Source: Desulfuromonadales bacterium (GTDB taxonomy: Bacteria; Desulfobacterota; Desulfuromonadia; Desulfuromonadales; UBA2197). From it: a DNA stretch of 49,940 bases. The notes beneath the pieces are model-generated. The model made no database searches. It worked only from the letters and a program-made list of their open reading frames with translations, and had not been told where the DNA came from. The DNA is taken from the NCBI GenBank assembly GCA_014859605.1, contig JACUTW010000009.1:1-49940 (forward strand). The letters are read 5' to 3'. The position numbers were made by a program, and so were the translations under genes. Shown piece after piece: positions 34,971-43,629 of this stretch (the first letter of the stretch is position 1; every line of letters begins with the position of its first letter).

Positions 34971-35783
34971 TCACCCTAAAGCGACGTCGAGGATCATCAT
35001 CACCGTAAAGCCGATCAGGGTTCCGACCGTCGCCAGGTCGGTATTCTTCTTTAGCTGCGACTCCGGGATCAGCTCTTCGACAACCACATAGATCATGGCT
35101 CCAGCGGCAAAGGAAAGGGCATAAGGGAGAAGAGGTTGCATGGTCAGCACCGCCGCAGCACCGATCACCGCCGCCACCGGTTCCACCACGCCGGAGAGTT
35201 GGCCATACCAGAAACTCTTGAGCCGACTCATCCCTTCGCGCCGCAGCGGCGCGGCGACGGCCAGACCTTCGGGAAAGTTCTGGAGGCCGATGCCGATCGT
35301 CAAGGCCAGAGCCCCGGCGAAATTACTTTCAGAGAGACCGGCGACGATGGCGCCGAAAGCAACGCCGATCGCCAGCCCTTCGGGAATATTATGCAGGGTA
35401 ATGGCGAGGACAAGGAGGACGCTGCGCTGCCAGTTGGTCTTCGGTCCTTCGGCTTCGCTCATCGGAAAACCGAGATGGAGATGGGGAATGAGCTTGTCAA
35501 TACTCCACAGGAAGGCGCCGCCGCTAAGAAAGCCGATAGCGGGGGGGAGCCAGGGGATCCCTCCCGCTGCTTCAGTCATGGCGATCGCCGGCGCCAACAG
35601 CGACCAGTAGGACGCGGCGATCATCACCCCGGCGGCAAAACCGAGCATGCCGTCGAGAAGTTTGCGATTGACGGTGCGAAAGAAGAAGATGCAGGCCGCC
35701 CCTGCTGCCGTCAACCCCCAGGTAAAGAGACCGGCCAAAAAGGCCTGTAAAATTACGGGGAGGGCGGCAAAGTCGCTAATCAT
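34971..35783 (-). CDS. ZIP family metal transporter (GufA-like)
   Basis: From ATG 35783 the protein has 270 residues and about eight membrane helices. The ZIP metal-site motifs are [10 protein letters not shown] in helix 4 and QNFPEGLAV in helix 5, the GufA-subfamily form in which the second motif begins with Gln. [11 protein letters not shown] in the cytoplasmic loop offers extra His. It would move zinc or another divalent metal into the cell. The frame extends 78 codons upstream across the cbiO gene and is spurious there. It overlaps cbiO by 8 bases. Confidence 0.9.
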   Translation of the reverse strand: MISDFAALPVILQAFLAGLFTWGLTAAGAACIFFFRTVNRKLLDGMLGFAAGVMIAASYWSLLAPAIAMTEAAGGIPWLPPAIGFLSGGAFLWSIDKLIPHLHLGFPMSEAEGPKTNWQRSVLLVLAITLHNIPEGLAIGVAFGAIVAGLSESNFAGALALTIGIGLQNFPEGLAVAAPLRREGMSRLKSFWYGQLSGVVEPVAAVIGAAAVLTMQPLLPYALSFAAGAMIYVVVEELIPESQLKKNTDLATVGTLIGFTVMMILDVALG

Positions 35784-36603
35784 GACTGTGCGGCTCCACG
35801 AGATCATCGTGATGGTGATGATGGTGCGCTTCCGGATCGTGCGGCGGCGGCAGGGTGCGGGAACAGACCGGACAGCTTTGCAGCCGCAGCGGCGCCTCGA
35901 GATGACTGCGCTGCAGCAGCTCAGCATCATGGAAGATCTCCAGGGTCGGCCGGTCGGCCATGATTCGGCCTTGATGGATGACGATGGTACGGGTGCAGAG
36001 ATCAAGGACGAGATCAAGATCGTGGGTGGCGATGATCCGGGTGTGATGAAAAGAGGCCAACAGGTCGATCAACCGGCGCCGGGCCGCCGGATCGAGACCG
36101 GTGGTCGGCTCATCCATGACCAGAATCTCCGGCTGCATCGACAGGACCGAGGCGATGGCCACGGCGCGCTTCTCGCCGCCGGAGAGGCGGTAAGGCGGGC
36201 GATCGGCGAGATGTTCGGCATCGACGCGCTTGAGCGCGGCGGCAACGCGAGCTTCGACTTCATCGAGTGGCAGTCCGAGATTCAAGGGGCCAAAGGCGAT
36301 ATCATCCCGCACCGTCGGCATGAAGAGTTGATCGTCGGGATCCTGAAAGACCATGCCGACGGTGCGCCGCGCCTGCGGCAGGGTCTCTTTGCTGAGAAGA
36401 ACATCGCCGACCTGCACGGTGCCGCGCTGCGGCGTCAGGTAGCCGTTGAGATGGAGGAGGAGGGTCGACTTGCCGGCGCCATTAGCGCCGACAATGGCGA
36501 CAGACTCGCCATGTTCGATCCGGAAAGAGATCCCCTGCACCGCCGGGGTGCCGTCGGCATACGCGTAATGGAGGTCTTGTACGGCGACAATATGATGACT
36601 CAT
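35776..36603 (-). CDS. cbiO: ECF-type ABC transporter ATPase CbiO/NikO, His-rich tail
   Basis: This is the ATPase of a nickel/cobalt energy-coupling-factor importer. The 275 residues include Walker [11 protein letters not shown]-loop FQDPDDQLF, signature [12 protein letters not shown] and Walker [14 protein letters not shown]. The last 40 residues are unusual: a C-x2-C (CPVC) followed by a tail with a run of six His and a further HSH, a probable metal buffer or sensor. It overlaps cbiQ by 4 bases (ATGA) and the ZIP gene by 8, forming one translational unit. Confidence 0.94.
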   Translation of the reverse strand: MSHHIVAVQDLHYAYADGTPAVQGISFRIEHGESVAIVGANGAGKSTLLLHLNGYLTPQRGTVQVGDVLLSKETLPQARRTVGMVFQDPDDQLFMPTVRDDIAFGPLNLGLPLDEVEARVAAALKRVDAEHLADRPPYRLSGGEKRAVAIASVLSMQPEILVMDEPTTGLDPAARRRLIDLLASFHHTRIIATHDLDLVLDLCTRTIVIHQGRIMADRPTLEIFHDAELLQRSHLEAPLRLQSCPVCSRTLPPPHDPEAHHHHHHDDLVEPHSHD

Positions 36604-37412
36604 CTCATGAGCCTTTCGACTAGCAGCCCGAGAGTCTGCGGCAGATTACAGGTACGGAAAAGGAGAAAGGTCGCGCCCCAGCCGCCGACAAAGACAACCT
36701 CACGGATGCCGATATGGAGACGCCGGGTCATGCGCACCTCGCCGTCAAAACCACGACAAAGCATCGCCATGTGAATCCGCTGGGCGCGATCAAGAGTACG
36801 GAGCAGCAGTTGGCCGAGGAGGCTCCCCAAAACCTTCAAGCCCCGCCCCTTGCCGTTAAAGGAGCGCAAAGTTTGCGCCCGGTGCAGACGGGACCCTTCG
36901 TCGATGAGGACAAAGAGATAGCGATACAGAAAGAGGAGCTGTAACACAAAGACCCGCGGGGCGCCGAGCTTCTCCAGGGCAAGACAGACGCCGGTAAAAC
37001 TGGTGGTGGCAATCAGGATCAGAGCAGCGCTGACCGTCAGGGTAAAGCGCAGCATGATTGAGGCAAAGGAGAGCCAGCCGCCGCTGATCGCCCAGCCGTG
37101 CAACTGCAACTGCGGAGCAGAGTCAAAAAAAGGGTTGAAGACGCCGACAAAGAAGGCAAAGGGAGCAGCGATCAGCAACTTCTTGCAGAGATAGTCGAGG
37201 GGAAGATCTGCCACGGCGATGAGAGCGAAAGGGAAAAGGAAGAAGGGGAGAAGGGCGCTGACTTCATACTTGCCGGAAGAGACGACCATGACGACAAAGA
37301 GCAGGGTGGTGACGACTTTAGCGCGGGGGTCGAGACGACTCAGCCAGTTATCGCGACTGGCAAGGCGATCGAGGGTACCGATATCAAAGAAAGCGGATTC
37401 AATCTTGGCCAT
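36600..37412 (-). CDS. cbiQ: ECF transporter transmembrane protein CbiQ/NikQ
   Basis: The 270-residue protein is the T component of the cobalt/nickel ECF importer. Five to six helices are visible, with the coupling motifs in the cytoplasmic helices: ALEKLGAPRVFVLQL and the A-R-G-like block HMAMLCRGFDGEVRM. It starts at ATG 37412, facing cbiM across 278 bases, and leads the minus-strand run cbiQ-cbiO-ZIP-yajD-crcB-DUF190. Confidence 0.93.
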   Translation of the reverse strand: MAKIESAFFDIGTLDRLASRDNWLSRLDPRAKVVTTLLFVVMVVSSGKYEVSALLPFFLFPFALIAVADLPLDYLCKKLLIAAPFAFFVGVFNPFFDSAPQLQLHGWAISGGWLSFASIMLRFTLTVSAALILIATTSFTGVCLALEKLGAPRVFVLQLLFLYRYLFVLIDEGSRLHRAQTLRSFNGKGRGLKVLGSLLGQLLLRTLDRAQRIHMAMLCRGFDGEVRMTRRLHIGIREVVFVGGWGATFLLFRTCNLPQTLGLLVERLMR

Positions 37413-37690
37413 CAGGGTCCTGGTGCAAAAAGTTATCTAGTTCGAGCACTGATTAGTACAATAAGTGCGCCAGCGGCAGAATCTGCACCGATACCACGAA
37501 AGCCAGGACACACCAGACAGATTGTTGACATTTCCCTTGCTTCGAAGTCCGATAAAGGCAAATATTTAAGAGTCTTTAGCACAGTGCATCAGTCGGGTCA
37601 AGACGATCACCGCAGTCATTCCTGCCCCACCGCTAGTTTGGCATAGTGATTGTAAACATAGTGCCGCAGATGACATGGAGGCAATAATTT
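37413..37690. promoter_or_regulatory. Divergent control region between cbiQ and cbiM
   Basis: The two halves of the ECF transporter are transcribed away from each other from this 278-base spacer. Features seen are GGTGCAAA (37422-37429), AAGCCAGGA (about 37500-37508, like the first half of a B12 box), TTGACA (37525-37530), and a repeat with CATAGTG twice (37642-37648, 37657-37663) inside GGCA...TGCC. No confident riboswitch or NikR site could be assigned. Confidence 0.35.
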
Positions 37691-38677
37691 ATGCACATGG
37701 CAGACGCTCTTATCTCTCCGGCCGTCGGCGCCACCTTCTGGGTCGCCAGTGCTGCGGCCCTCGCTTATAGCGCCAAAAAGCTCAAAGAGAGGAGCGAAGA
37801 GAATCGTATCCCCCTGATGGGGGTCCTGGCCGCCTTCATCTTTGCCGCCCAGATGATCAACTTCACCATCCCCGGCACCGGTTCGAGCGGCCACCTCGGC
37901 GGCGGACTGATCCTTGCCATCCTCCTCGGCCCCTGGGCCGGCTTCCTGTCCATGGCCTCGGTCCTCACCGTCCAGGCCCTCTTCTTTGCCGATGGCGGCC
38001 TCCTCGCCCTCGGCTGCAACATCATCAATCTCGGGGTGCCGACCTGTTTTATTGCCTACCCCCTCATCTATCGCCCCCTGATCGGCAGCAGGCCGAGCGC
38101 CAATCGCACCCTCATCGTTTCTCTCTTTGCCGCCATCGTCGGTTTACAGCTCGGCGCCTTCGGCGTTGTCCTCGAAACGACCTTTTCCGGGATCTCCGAG
38201 CTCCCCTTCAGCACCTTTCTCCTCGCCATGCAACCGATCCATTTCGGCATCGGTATCGTCGAAGGGCTGGTCACGGCGGCAGTCGTCTCCTTTGTCTACA
38301 AGGCCCGCCCTGACTTCATCTGCACCACTGAAGCAACGCAGACCCCGGCGCTGACCATCAAACAGGTTACTGTCACCCTGCTGGCGGTCGCCCTCTTCAC
38401 CGGCGCCTTTGTCAGCTGGTTCGCCTCCGAATATCCCGATGGGCTTGAATGGTCGATGGCCAAAGTCTCGGGCCGGGAGGAATTGGAATCGCCGGAGCAC
38501 GGCATCCATGCCGGCCTTGCTGCTCTCCAGGCAAAGACCGCCATCCTCCCGGATTACGGATTCAAAGGGGGGGAAGACTCAAAAGCCGGCACCTCGACAT
38601 CCGGGGTGATCGGCGGTTTTTTGACCTTGGTCGTGGTTGGCGGCATTGCTTTGCTGTTGCGCCGGAAAAAGGCCTGA
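37691..38677 (+). CDS. cbiM: ECF nickel/cobalt transporter substrate-binding protein CbiM with PDGLE-type C-terminal domain
   Basis: The 328-residue protein joins the CbiM/NikM S-component with the NikN-type partner. The essential N-terminal metal site is intact (MHMADAL, with Met1-His2 as ligands in the family), followed by FTIPGTGSSGHLGGG and helices up to about residue 210. The C-terminal part has the PDGLEWS motif, here YPDGLEWS, and a final membrane helix. GGAGG lies nine bases before the ATG, and because His2 is a ligand this start is functionally fixed. Nickel versus cobalt cannot be decided from sequence alone. Confidence 0.93.
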   Translation: MHMADALISPAVGATFWVASAAALAYSAKKLKERSEENRIPLMGVLAAFIFAAQMINFTIPGTGSSGHLGGGLILAILLGPWAGFLSMASVLTVQALFFADGGLLALGCNIINLGVPTCFIAYPLIYRPLIGSRPSANRTLIVSLFAAIVGLQLGAFGVVLETTFSGISELPFSTFLLAMQPIHFGIGIVEGLVTAAVVSFVYKARPDFICTTEATQTPALTIKQVTVTLLAVALFTGAFVSWFASEYPDGLEWSMAKVSGREELESPEHGIHAGLAALQAKTAILPDYGFKGGEDSKAGTSTSGVIGGFLTLVVVGGIALLLRRKKA

Positions 38678-38721
38678 ACCACTTTCCCGAATCGCGTTCA
38701 CGGCGAAAATGACCCGCTGTA

Positions 38722-38761
38722 AGCCAAAGGGCCGCCGGATAGTTCCGGCGGCCCTTTGGCT
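38722..38761. terminator. Hairpin terminator between cbiM and the cytochrome gene
   Basis: 18-base perfect arms (38722-38739 and 38744-38761) with a four-base loop. No long T-run follows on either strand, so it may act as a bidirectional, factor-assisted terminator. Confidence 0.65.
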
Positions 38762-38782
38762 GTTGCAAGCAAATATCCGCGG

Positions 38783-39061
38783 CTAATCGGTCTTGTGACA
38801 AAAGAGGCAGCGCATGACCCCGGCGCCGGGTTTGGCAGGATGGCTCTCGGGGAAGGGGATCTGCACGCCATCGTGACACTGGGCACAAAGGGCATCGACT
38901 TCAATTTTAGCTTTTCCTTCGGCCCGCATCTGGGCAAAGGGAGCATGGGTCGGATCTTTCGGCAGCTTGCGGGTCTTTTCCTTGCCGGTCAGGGCAAAGA
39001 AAATGCCGAGCACTACCAGAACCAGCACGATAAAGAGAGCATCACTTTTTTTTAAACTCAT
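38783..39061 (-). CDS. Membrane-anchored small diheme c-type cytochrome
   Basis: The 92-residue protein has an N-terminal hydrophobic segment (residues 8-25), an anchor or uncleaved signal, and two haem c sites, CAQCH (59-63) and CLFCH (85-89), close to the C-terminus. HAPFAQMRAEGK and ESHPAKPG add His residues for possible sixth ligands. It would carry electrons on the periplasmic side. It is followed downstream by the cbiM terminator and preceded by the small membrane protein gene (30 bases apart), so the pair is likely an operon. Confidence 0.88.
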   Translation of the reverse strand: MSLKKSDALFIVLVLVVLGIFFALTGKEKTRKLPKDPTHAPFAQMRAEGKAKIEVDALCAQCHDGVQIPFPESHPAKPGAGVMRCLFCHKTD

Positions 39062-39091
39062 GCAGAGAACTCCATTCTCATAATTGGCCCC

Positions 39092-39433
39092 TCACTCTTC
39101 CTTGATAAAGACGAGATAGATCATCAAAGCGACGATGGCGACGCCGCCGCCCAAAAAGAAGATCATGCTGTTGCTTTGCAGCCCCTCCGTGACGTCTGTC
39201 CCCTGCGCGACCGTATAACTGACCAGCCAGGCCAATCCGGTCAAACCGACAATCGTCGCCAACAGGATGCGCCATTTGAAGATCAGGCAACAGATGGCCA
39301 ACACAACCATCGCCCCGAGAAACCAGGGATTATGGATGTATTCAGCAATCTGCATTTGACCAAGAAATTCGATAATATGATCATTATCCAGCTCCTTGAG
39401 CTTCGCCAGAATGGAATCAACAGACAGAGCCAT
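39092..39433 (-). CDS. Small three-helix membrane protein next to cytochrome
   Basis: The 113-residue protein has an N-terminal soluble helix, then three membrane segments (residues about 37-53, 55-75 and 89-109) and a short charged tail. I do not recognise the family. Its place directly before the diheme cytochrome gene in the same direction suggests a shared role in electron transfer, perhaps as an assembly partner or anchor (inference). The start context GGGGTAAAAG before the ATG is acceptable. Confidence 0.75.
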   Translation of the reverse strand: MALSVDSILAKLKELDNDHIIEFLGQMQIAEYIHNPWFLGAMVVLAICCLIFKWRILLATIVGLTGLAWLVSYTVAQGTDVTEGLQSNSMIFFLGGGVAIVALMIYLVFIKEE

Positions 39434-39662
39434 ATCTTTTACCCCTTTTAAAAAGATGCTCTACTTTACCATAGCTCCTTGCGATGATTGTCATTTTTTT
39501 TGCGTTCGCATTAAAACCCCCTTAAAAGCCATGCCGTTACGGACCAAGCCAGCTCTTCAGTCTTGACTTGCCGGAAGATGTTCGCTACGGTGCTTACCTC
39601 TTTTTGCCTTGCCGCCCCCGGCATGCGGGGCTGACTATATGTTTGATTTTCTCAAGGATTAA

Positions 39663-40466
39663 GTGTACGTGGCTGACAGAGCGATTGGTATTTTTGATTC
39701 CGGGGTCGGTGGACTGACCGTTTATCGCGAGATCGCCCGGCAACTGGCCGGTGAAGAATATCTTTACCTCGGCGATACCGGCCGCGTCCCCTACGGCACC
39801 AAAAGCCCGAGCACTGTCTTGCGTTATGCGCAGGAAGCCGCAGCCTTTCTCGTCAGTCATCGCGTCAAGATGATCGTCGTGGCCTGCAATACCGCCTCGG
39901 CCGTGGCCCTGGCCGACCTTGAAGAACGTTTTCGCCTGCCGGTCATCGGTGTCATCGAACCGGGTGCCCATAAAGCCGTGGCCGTCACCAGAAACCGGCG
40001 GGTCGGCGTCATCGGCACCGAAGGGACGATCAAGAGCGGCGCCTATACCCGGGCGATCCATGCCATCGATCCGCAGATCGAAGTCGTCTCCGTTGCCTGC
40101 CCGCTCTTTGTCCCCTTGGTCGAAGAAGGCTGGGCCGAACATCCAGTGACCCGTCTCGTCGCCGAAGAATACCTGGCGCCACTGCTACAGCACGATATCG
40201 ACACCCTGGTCCTCGGCTGCACCCACTACCCGCTGCTGAAACCGACTTTGCGCTCCCTCCTCGGCGACGACCTGACCCTGGTCGATTCTGCCGCTGAGAC
40301 GGCCAAGAGTGTCCGCGAGGTGCTGCACCGCGACCATCTGCTGCGACTCTCACCGCCCGCAGCGCCCCGCTTCTTTGTCACCGATCTCCCGACCCGTTTT
40401 GAGCAGGTCGGCGGCAGTTTTCTTGGTGACCTGCTCCCCAACGTGCAACAGGTCGAGATCGGTTAA
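39663..40466 (+). CDS. murI: Glutamate racemase
   Basis: MurI makes D-glutamate for peptidoglycan. The 267-residue product has D12 and S13 in IGIFDSGVGGLTV, the two catalytic cysteines C75 (VVACNTAS) and C185 (LGCTHYPLL), and the GVIEPG segment. Start is a GTG at 39663 with AAGGA before it; a second GTG two codons later is possible. A GerMN-domain gene follows 18 bases later and then metH, so these three probably form one transcription unit. Confidence 0.96.
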   Translation: MYVADRAIGIFDSGVGGLTVYREIARQLAGEEYLYLGDTGRVPYGTKSPSTVLRYAQEAAAFLVSHRVKMIVVACNTASAVALADLEERFRLPVIGVIEPGAHKAVAVTRNRRVGVIGTEGTIKSGAYTRAIHAIDPQIEVVSVACPLFVPLVEEGWAEHPVTRLVAEEYLAPLLQHDIDTLVLGCTHYPLLKPTLRSLLGDDLTLVDSAAETAKSVREVLHRDHLLRLSPPAAPRFFVTDLPTRFEQVGGSFLGDLLPNVQQVEIG

Positions 40467-40484
40467 TCGATCGGATTGGTCGCC

Positions 40485-41159
40485 ATGGTCTCACCTGACT
40501 CCCCGCCGAAGAAATGGTCACGTCTCCCCCCGGAGCCGGTTGCAAAGAGTTCGACAACAGGTCGCCTGCTCCTCCTGATTGCCCTCGGTGCCGCTCTTCT
40601 CGGCTTTGCCACTTACCGCTTCTTCCTGCAACCAACCACACCAGCCCGCAGCACAGCGCCGCCGGCCGAGGCGGTGGTCGATTCCGGGCGCATGGTCAGC
40701 CTCTTTTACCCCCTTGCCGACGGCAGCGGCCTCGCCAGCACCATCCTGAAGCGCCCCGCCTGCCAAGAGGAAACCGCCTGCCGGGAAGATCTCCTCCTCG
40801 CTCTGAGCGAAAACCCCGGAGCTGGAAGCTTCTCACTCCTCACCCTGCCGAACGGCCCTCCGGCCATCGACATCGACGGCGCCACCGCCACCATCAATTT
40901 CAGCCGTGAAACCATTCAACACCTCCCCGGCGGCGTGCAGAGCGAACGCCTGGTTCTCGCCGCCCTCGCCAACACCCTGGCGGTCAACTATCCGCAGGTG
41001 CAACAACTTTCCATCGAGATCGACGGCGTCCCGGCCGAAACCTTGAAAGGGCACATCGACCTGAGCACCCCCTTTGCCCCCGACTTCTCGCTGGTACGGC
41101 GCCCTCTGCTGCCATCTTTTCCCATCCAATCCGGCAACAATTCTGAACGGAGTTTATAA
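40485..41159 (+). CDS. GerMN domain protein
   Basis: The 224-residue protein has a Pro-rich N-terminal tail, one membrane helix (about residues 26-44) and a GerMN-type domain (about 70-200): VSLFYPLADGSGL, a Cys pair (ACQEETACREDLLLAL), GATATINFSRETIQHLPGG and LAALANTLAVNYPQVQQLSIEIDG. In spore formers GerM is a cell-wall related lipoprotein; here, in a Gram-negative, it is likely a periplasmic envelope protein. Its place between murI and metH is common in this lineage as far as I know and fits a link with murein. ATG 40485 is chosen over an in-frame TTG at 40476. Confidence 0.85.
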   Translation: MVSPDSPPKKWSRLPPEPVAKSSTTGRLLLLIALGAALLGFATYRFFLQPTTPARSTAPPAEAVVDSGRMVSLFYPLADGSGLASTILKRPACQEETACREDLLLALSENPGAGSFSLLTLPNGPPAIDIDGATATINFSRETIQHLPGGVQSERLVLAALANTLAVNYPQVQQLSIEIDGVPAETLKGHIDLSTPFAPDFSLVRRPLLPSFPIQSGNNSERSL

Positions 41160-41161
41160 GT

Positions 41162-43564
41162 ATGAGCCACTTTCTCCAAGCCCTTAATGAGCGGGTTCTG
41201 ATCCTTGACGGCGCCATGGGGACCCTGCTGCAAGAGCGAGGACTCCCCCCCGGCGGCTGTCCTGAAACGATGAATCTGCAGGCCCCCGAAGTCGTCGCCG
41301 GCATCCATCGCGAATATGCCGAGGCCGGTGCCGACATCCTCGTCACCAACACCTTCGGCGGCAGCCGCAGCAAACTCGCCCACTACGGGCTGGAAGATCA
41401 GGTCGCGGCGATCAACGCCCGGGCGGTTGAGATCACCCGCAGCGCCGCCCGCCCCGGCACCTTTGTCGCCGCCTCCATCGGTCCGACCGGACGTTTTCTC
41501 GAACCGGTCGGCGATGCCGGCTTTGACGAAATGGTGACGATCTTTGCCGAGCAGATTCGCGCCGTTGCCGAGGCCGGGGCCGATGTGATCAGCTTTGAAA
41601 CCTTCCTTGATATCCGCGAACTGCGCGCCGGCATCATCGCCTGCCACGAAGTCTGCGACCTGCCGATTATCGCCCAGATGACCTTTGACGACGGCGGGCG
41701 CAGCGTCCTCGGCACCCCGCCGGAAGCCGCTGCAGTCACCCTCGACGGCTTGCGCGTCGATGTCATCGGCTCGAACTGCGGTCTTGGCGTCGATGGCATC
41801 TACGACATCCTTGCCCGGATGCGCACCGTCACCCCCCGCCCCCTGATTTCTCAGGCGAATGCCGGCCTGCCGACCCTGTGCAACGGTGTCACCATCTTCC
41901 CCGGCACCCCCGAAGAGATGGTCGCCTACCACGAACGGATGATCGCCCTCGGGGTACGGATCATCGGCGGCTGCTGCGGCACCACCCCGGCTCATATTCG
42001 CGCCATGCGGACAGCCCTGAACGGCCAGGAGCAGCGCTGGACGCCGCCCGCGCGCCGTCTCTTTCTGTCGAGCCGCACCGCGGTCGTCGAGATCGGTGAC
42101 AACGCCCCTTGCGCCCTGATCGGCGAACGGATCAATCCGACCGGCAAGAAGGGTTACTCCCAGGAACTCCGCGAAGGGAAGACCGCTTATATCCGCCGCG
42201 AAGCCCAGGAGCAGTGCGCCGCCGGCGCCACCCTCCTCGATATCAACTGCGGTACGCCGGGGATCGATGAAGCCGCGGCTCTCGAACGCGCTGTCTTTGC
42301 GGTCAGCGGCAGCGCTGCCGCCCCCCTCGTCCTCGACTCCTCCGACCCCCTCGCTCTGGAACGCGGCCTCAAAGCCGCCGACGGCAAGGTTCTGATCAAT
42401 TCCGTCTCCGGTGAAAGCAAGAGCCAGGAAAGCATCCTGCCCTTGGCCTACAAATACGGCGCGGCGATTATCGGCCTCGCCCTTGACGGCGCCGGTATCC
42501 CCGAGAGTGCGGAGGACCGGGTGGCGGTCGCGCAGACGATCGTCGACGCCGCGACCGCGGCCGGTCTTTCCCGTGAAGATGTTGTCATCGACTGCCTGAC
42601 TCTGACCGTCTCGGCCGAGCAGAAGCGGGCGGCCGAGACCTTGCGCACCTTGCGGCTGGTTCACGAGCAGCTGCAGCTGCCGACCGTCCTCGGCGTCAGC
42701 AATATCTCCTTTGGCCTCCCGGCCCGACCGATCCTTTCCGCCACCTTCTTTGCCATGGCCCTGGAAGCCGGCCTCTGCGCCGCCATCGTCAACCCCAAGG
42801 AAGAGCGGATGCTCGATGTCTGGCGCGGGGCGATGGTCCTGCTCGGCAAAGATGTTCGCGCCGATCGCTACATTGCCGCTTATGCCAATCTGCCGGCAAC
42901 CGCCCCGACCCCGCTGGCGAGCGGCGAAGAACCGCTGCGCACCAAGCTGAGCAACGCCATCATCAATGGCGATCGCGAAGGGATCGTGGCCCTGGTCGAA
43001 ACGGCCCTGGCGGCCGGCCTGCTCCCCCTGGAGATCAGCAACGAAGGGCTCTTGCCGGGACTGGAGGAGGTCGGGCGGCGTTTTGGCGACCATCGCATGT
43101 TCCTCCCTCAGGTCATGCTCTCGGCGGAGACGATGCAGACGGCCTTCACCCGCCTCAAACAGGAACTGCAGGGGGTCGGCGTATCACAAGGGAAGATTCT
43201 GATGGCGACGGTCGAGGGAGATATTCACGACATCGGCAAGAATATCGTCTGCACTCTCCTCGAAAATCACGGCTTTGAGGTGATCGATCTCGGCAAGAAT
43301 GTCTCAGCGGCCAAGATCCTTGCCACCGCGCGAGCGGAAAAGGTCGATGCCGTCGGCCTCTCCGCCCTGATGACGACCACCCTTTGCCAGATGGAGAAGA
43401 CCATCACCCTGCTGCGCCAGGAAGGAATCAAGGTGCTGACTATGGTCGGCGGCGCCGTCGTCACCCCGGAATATGCCGCCTCGATCGGTGCCGACCTTTA
43501 TGCGGCCGACGCCCTGGAGGCGGTCGCCAAAATCAAGGAGCTATTCCGCCAAAAGACTGCATAG
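41162..43564 (+). CDS. metH: Cobalamin-dependent methionine synthase, short form
   Basis: MetH methylates homocysteine with methyl-tetrahydrofolate through cob(I)alamin. The 800 residues hold the homocysteine domain (DGAMGTLLQ, zinc Cys in GSNCG and GGCCGTTP), the pterin-binding domain (ALIGERINPTGKK, DINCGTPG), the cap (SNAIINGDR) and the B12 domain with D-x-H-x-x-G in EGDIHDIGKNIV near residue 685, plus SALMTTT and GGAVVTPEYA. The C-terminal AdoMet-binding reactivation domain of E. coli MetH (about 350 residues) is absent, so a separate reactivation protein is needed. GGAG lies before the ATG, two bases after the previous stop. Confidence 0.95.
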   Translation: MSHFLQALNERVLILDGAMGTLLQERGLPPGGCPETMNLQAPEVVAGIHREYAEAGADILVTNTFGGSRSKLAHYGLEDQVAAINARAVEITRSAARPGTFVAASIGPTGRFLEPVGDAGFDEMVTIFAEQIRAVAEAGADVISFETFLDIRELRAGIIACHEVCDLPIIAQMTFDDGGRSVLGTPPEAAAVTLDGLRVDVIGSNCGLGVDGIYDILARMRTVTPRPLISQANAGLPTLCNGVTIFPGTPEEMVAYHERMIALGVRIIGGCCGTTPAHIRAMRTALNGQEQRWTPPARRLFLSSRTAVVEIGDNAPCALIGERINPTGKKGYSQELREGKTAYIRREAQEQCAAGATLLDINCGTPGIDEAAALERAVFAVSGSAAAPLVLDSSDPLALERGLKAADGKVLINSVSGESKSQESILPLAYKYGAAIIGLALDGAGIPESAEDRVAVAQTIVDAATAAGLSREDVVIDCLTLTVSAEQKRAAETLRTLRLVHEQLQLPTVLGVSNISFGLPARPILSATFFAMALEAGLCAAIVNPKEERMLDVWRGAMVLLGKDVRADRYIAAYANLPATAPTPLASGEEPLRTKLSNAIINGDREGIVALVETALAAGLLPLEISNEGLLPGLEEVGRRFGDHRMFLPQVMLSAETMQTAFTRLKQELQGVGVSQGKILMATVEGDIHDIGKNIVCTLLENHGFEVIDLGKNVSAAKILATARAEKVDAVGLSALMTTTLCQMEKTITLLRQEGIKVLTMVGGAVVTPEYAASIGADLYAADALEAVAKIKELFRQKTA

Positions 43565-43629
43565 CTCCTTGTGTTGTGGCGCAGGATATGTTAAAAATGT
43601 GAAAAATTAAGGGTCTCGAAGGGTCGCGC

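Noticed and set aside
40988-43093. 701-codon minus-strand frame opposite metH
   Set aside because: Shadow of metH; it also crosses the end of the GerMN gene and has no recognisable domain.
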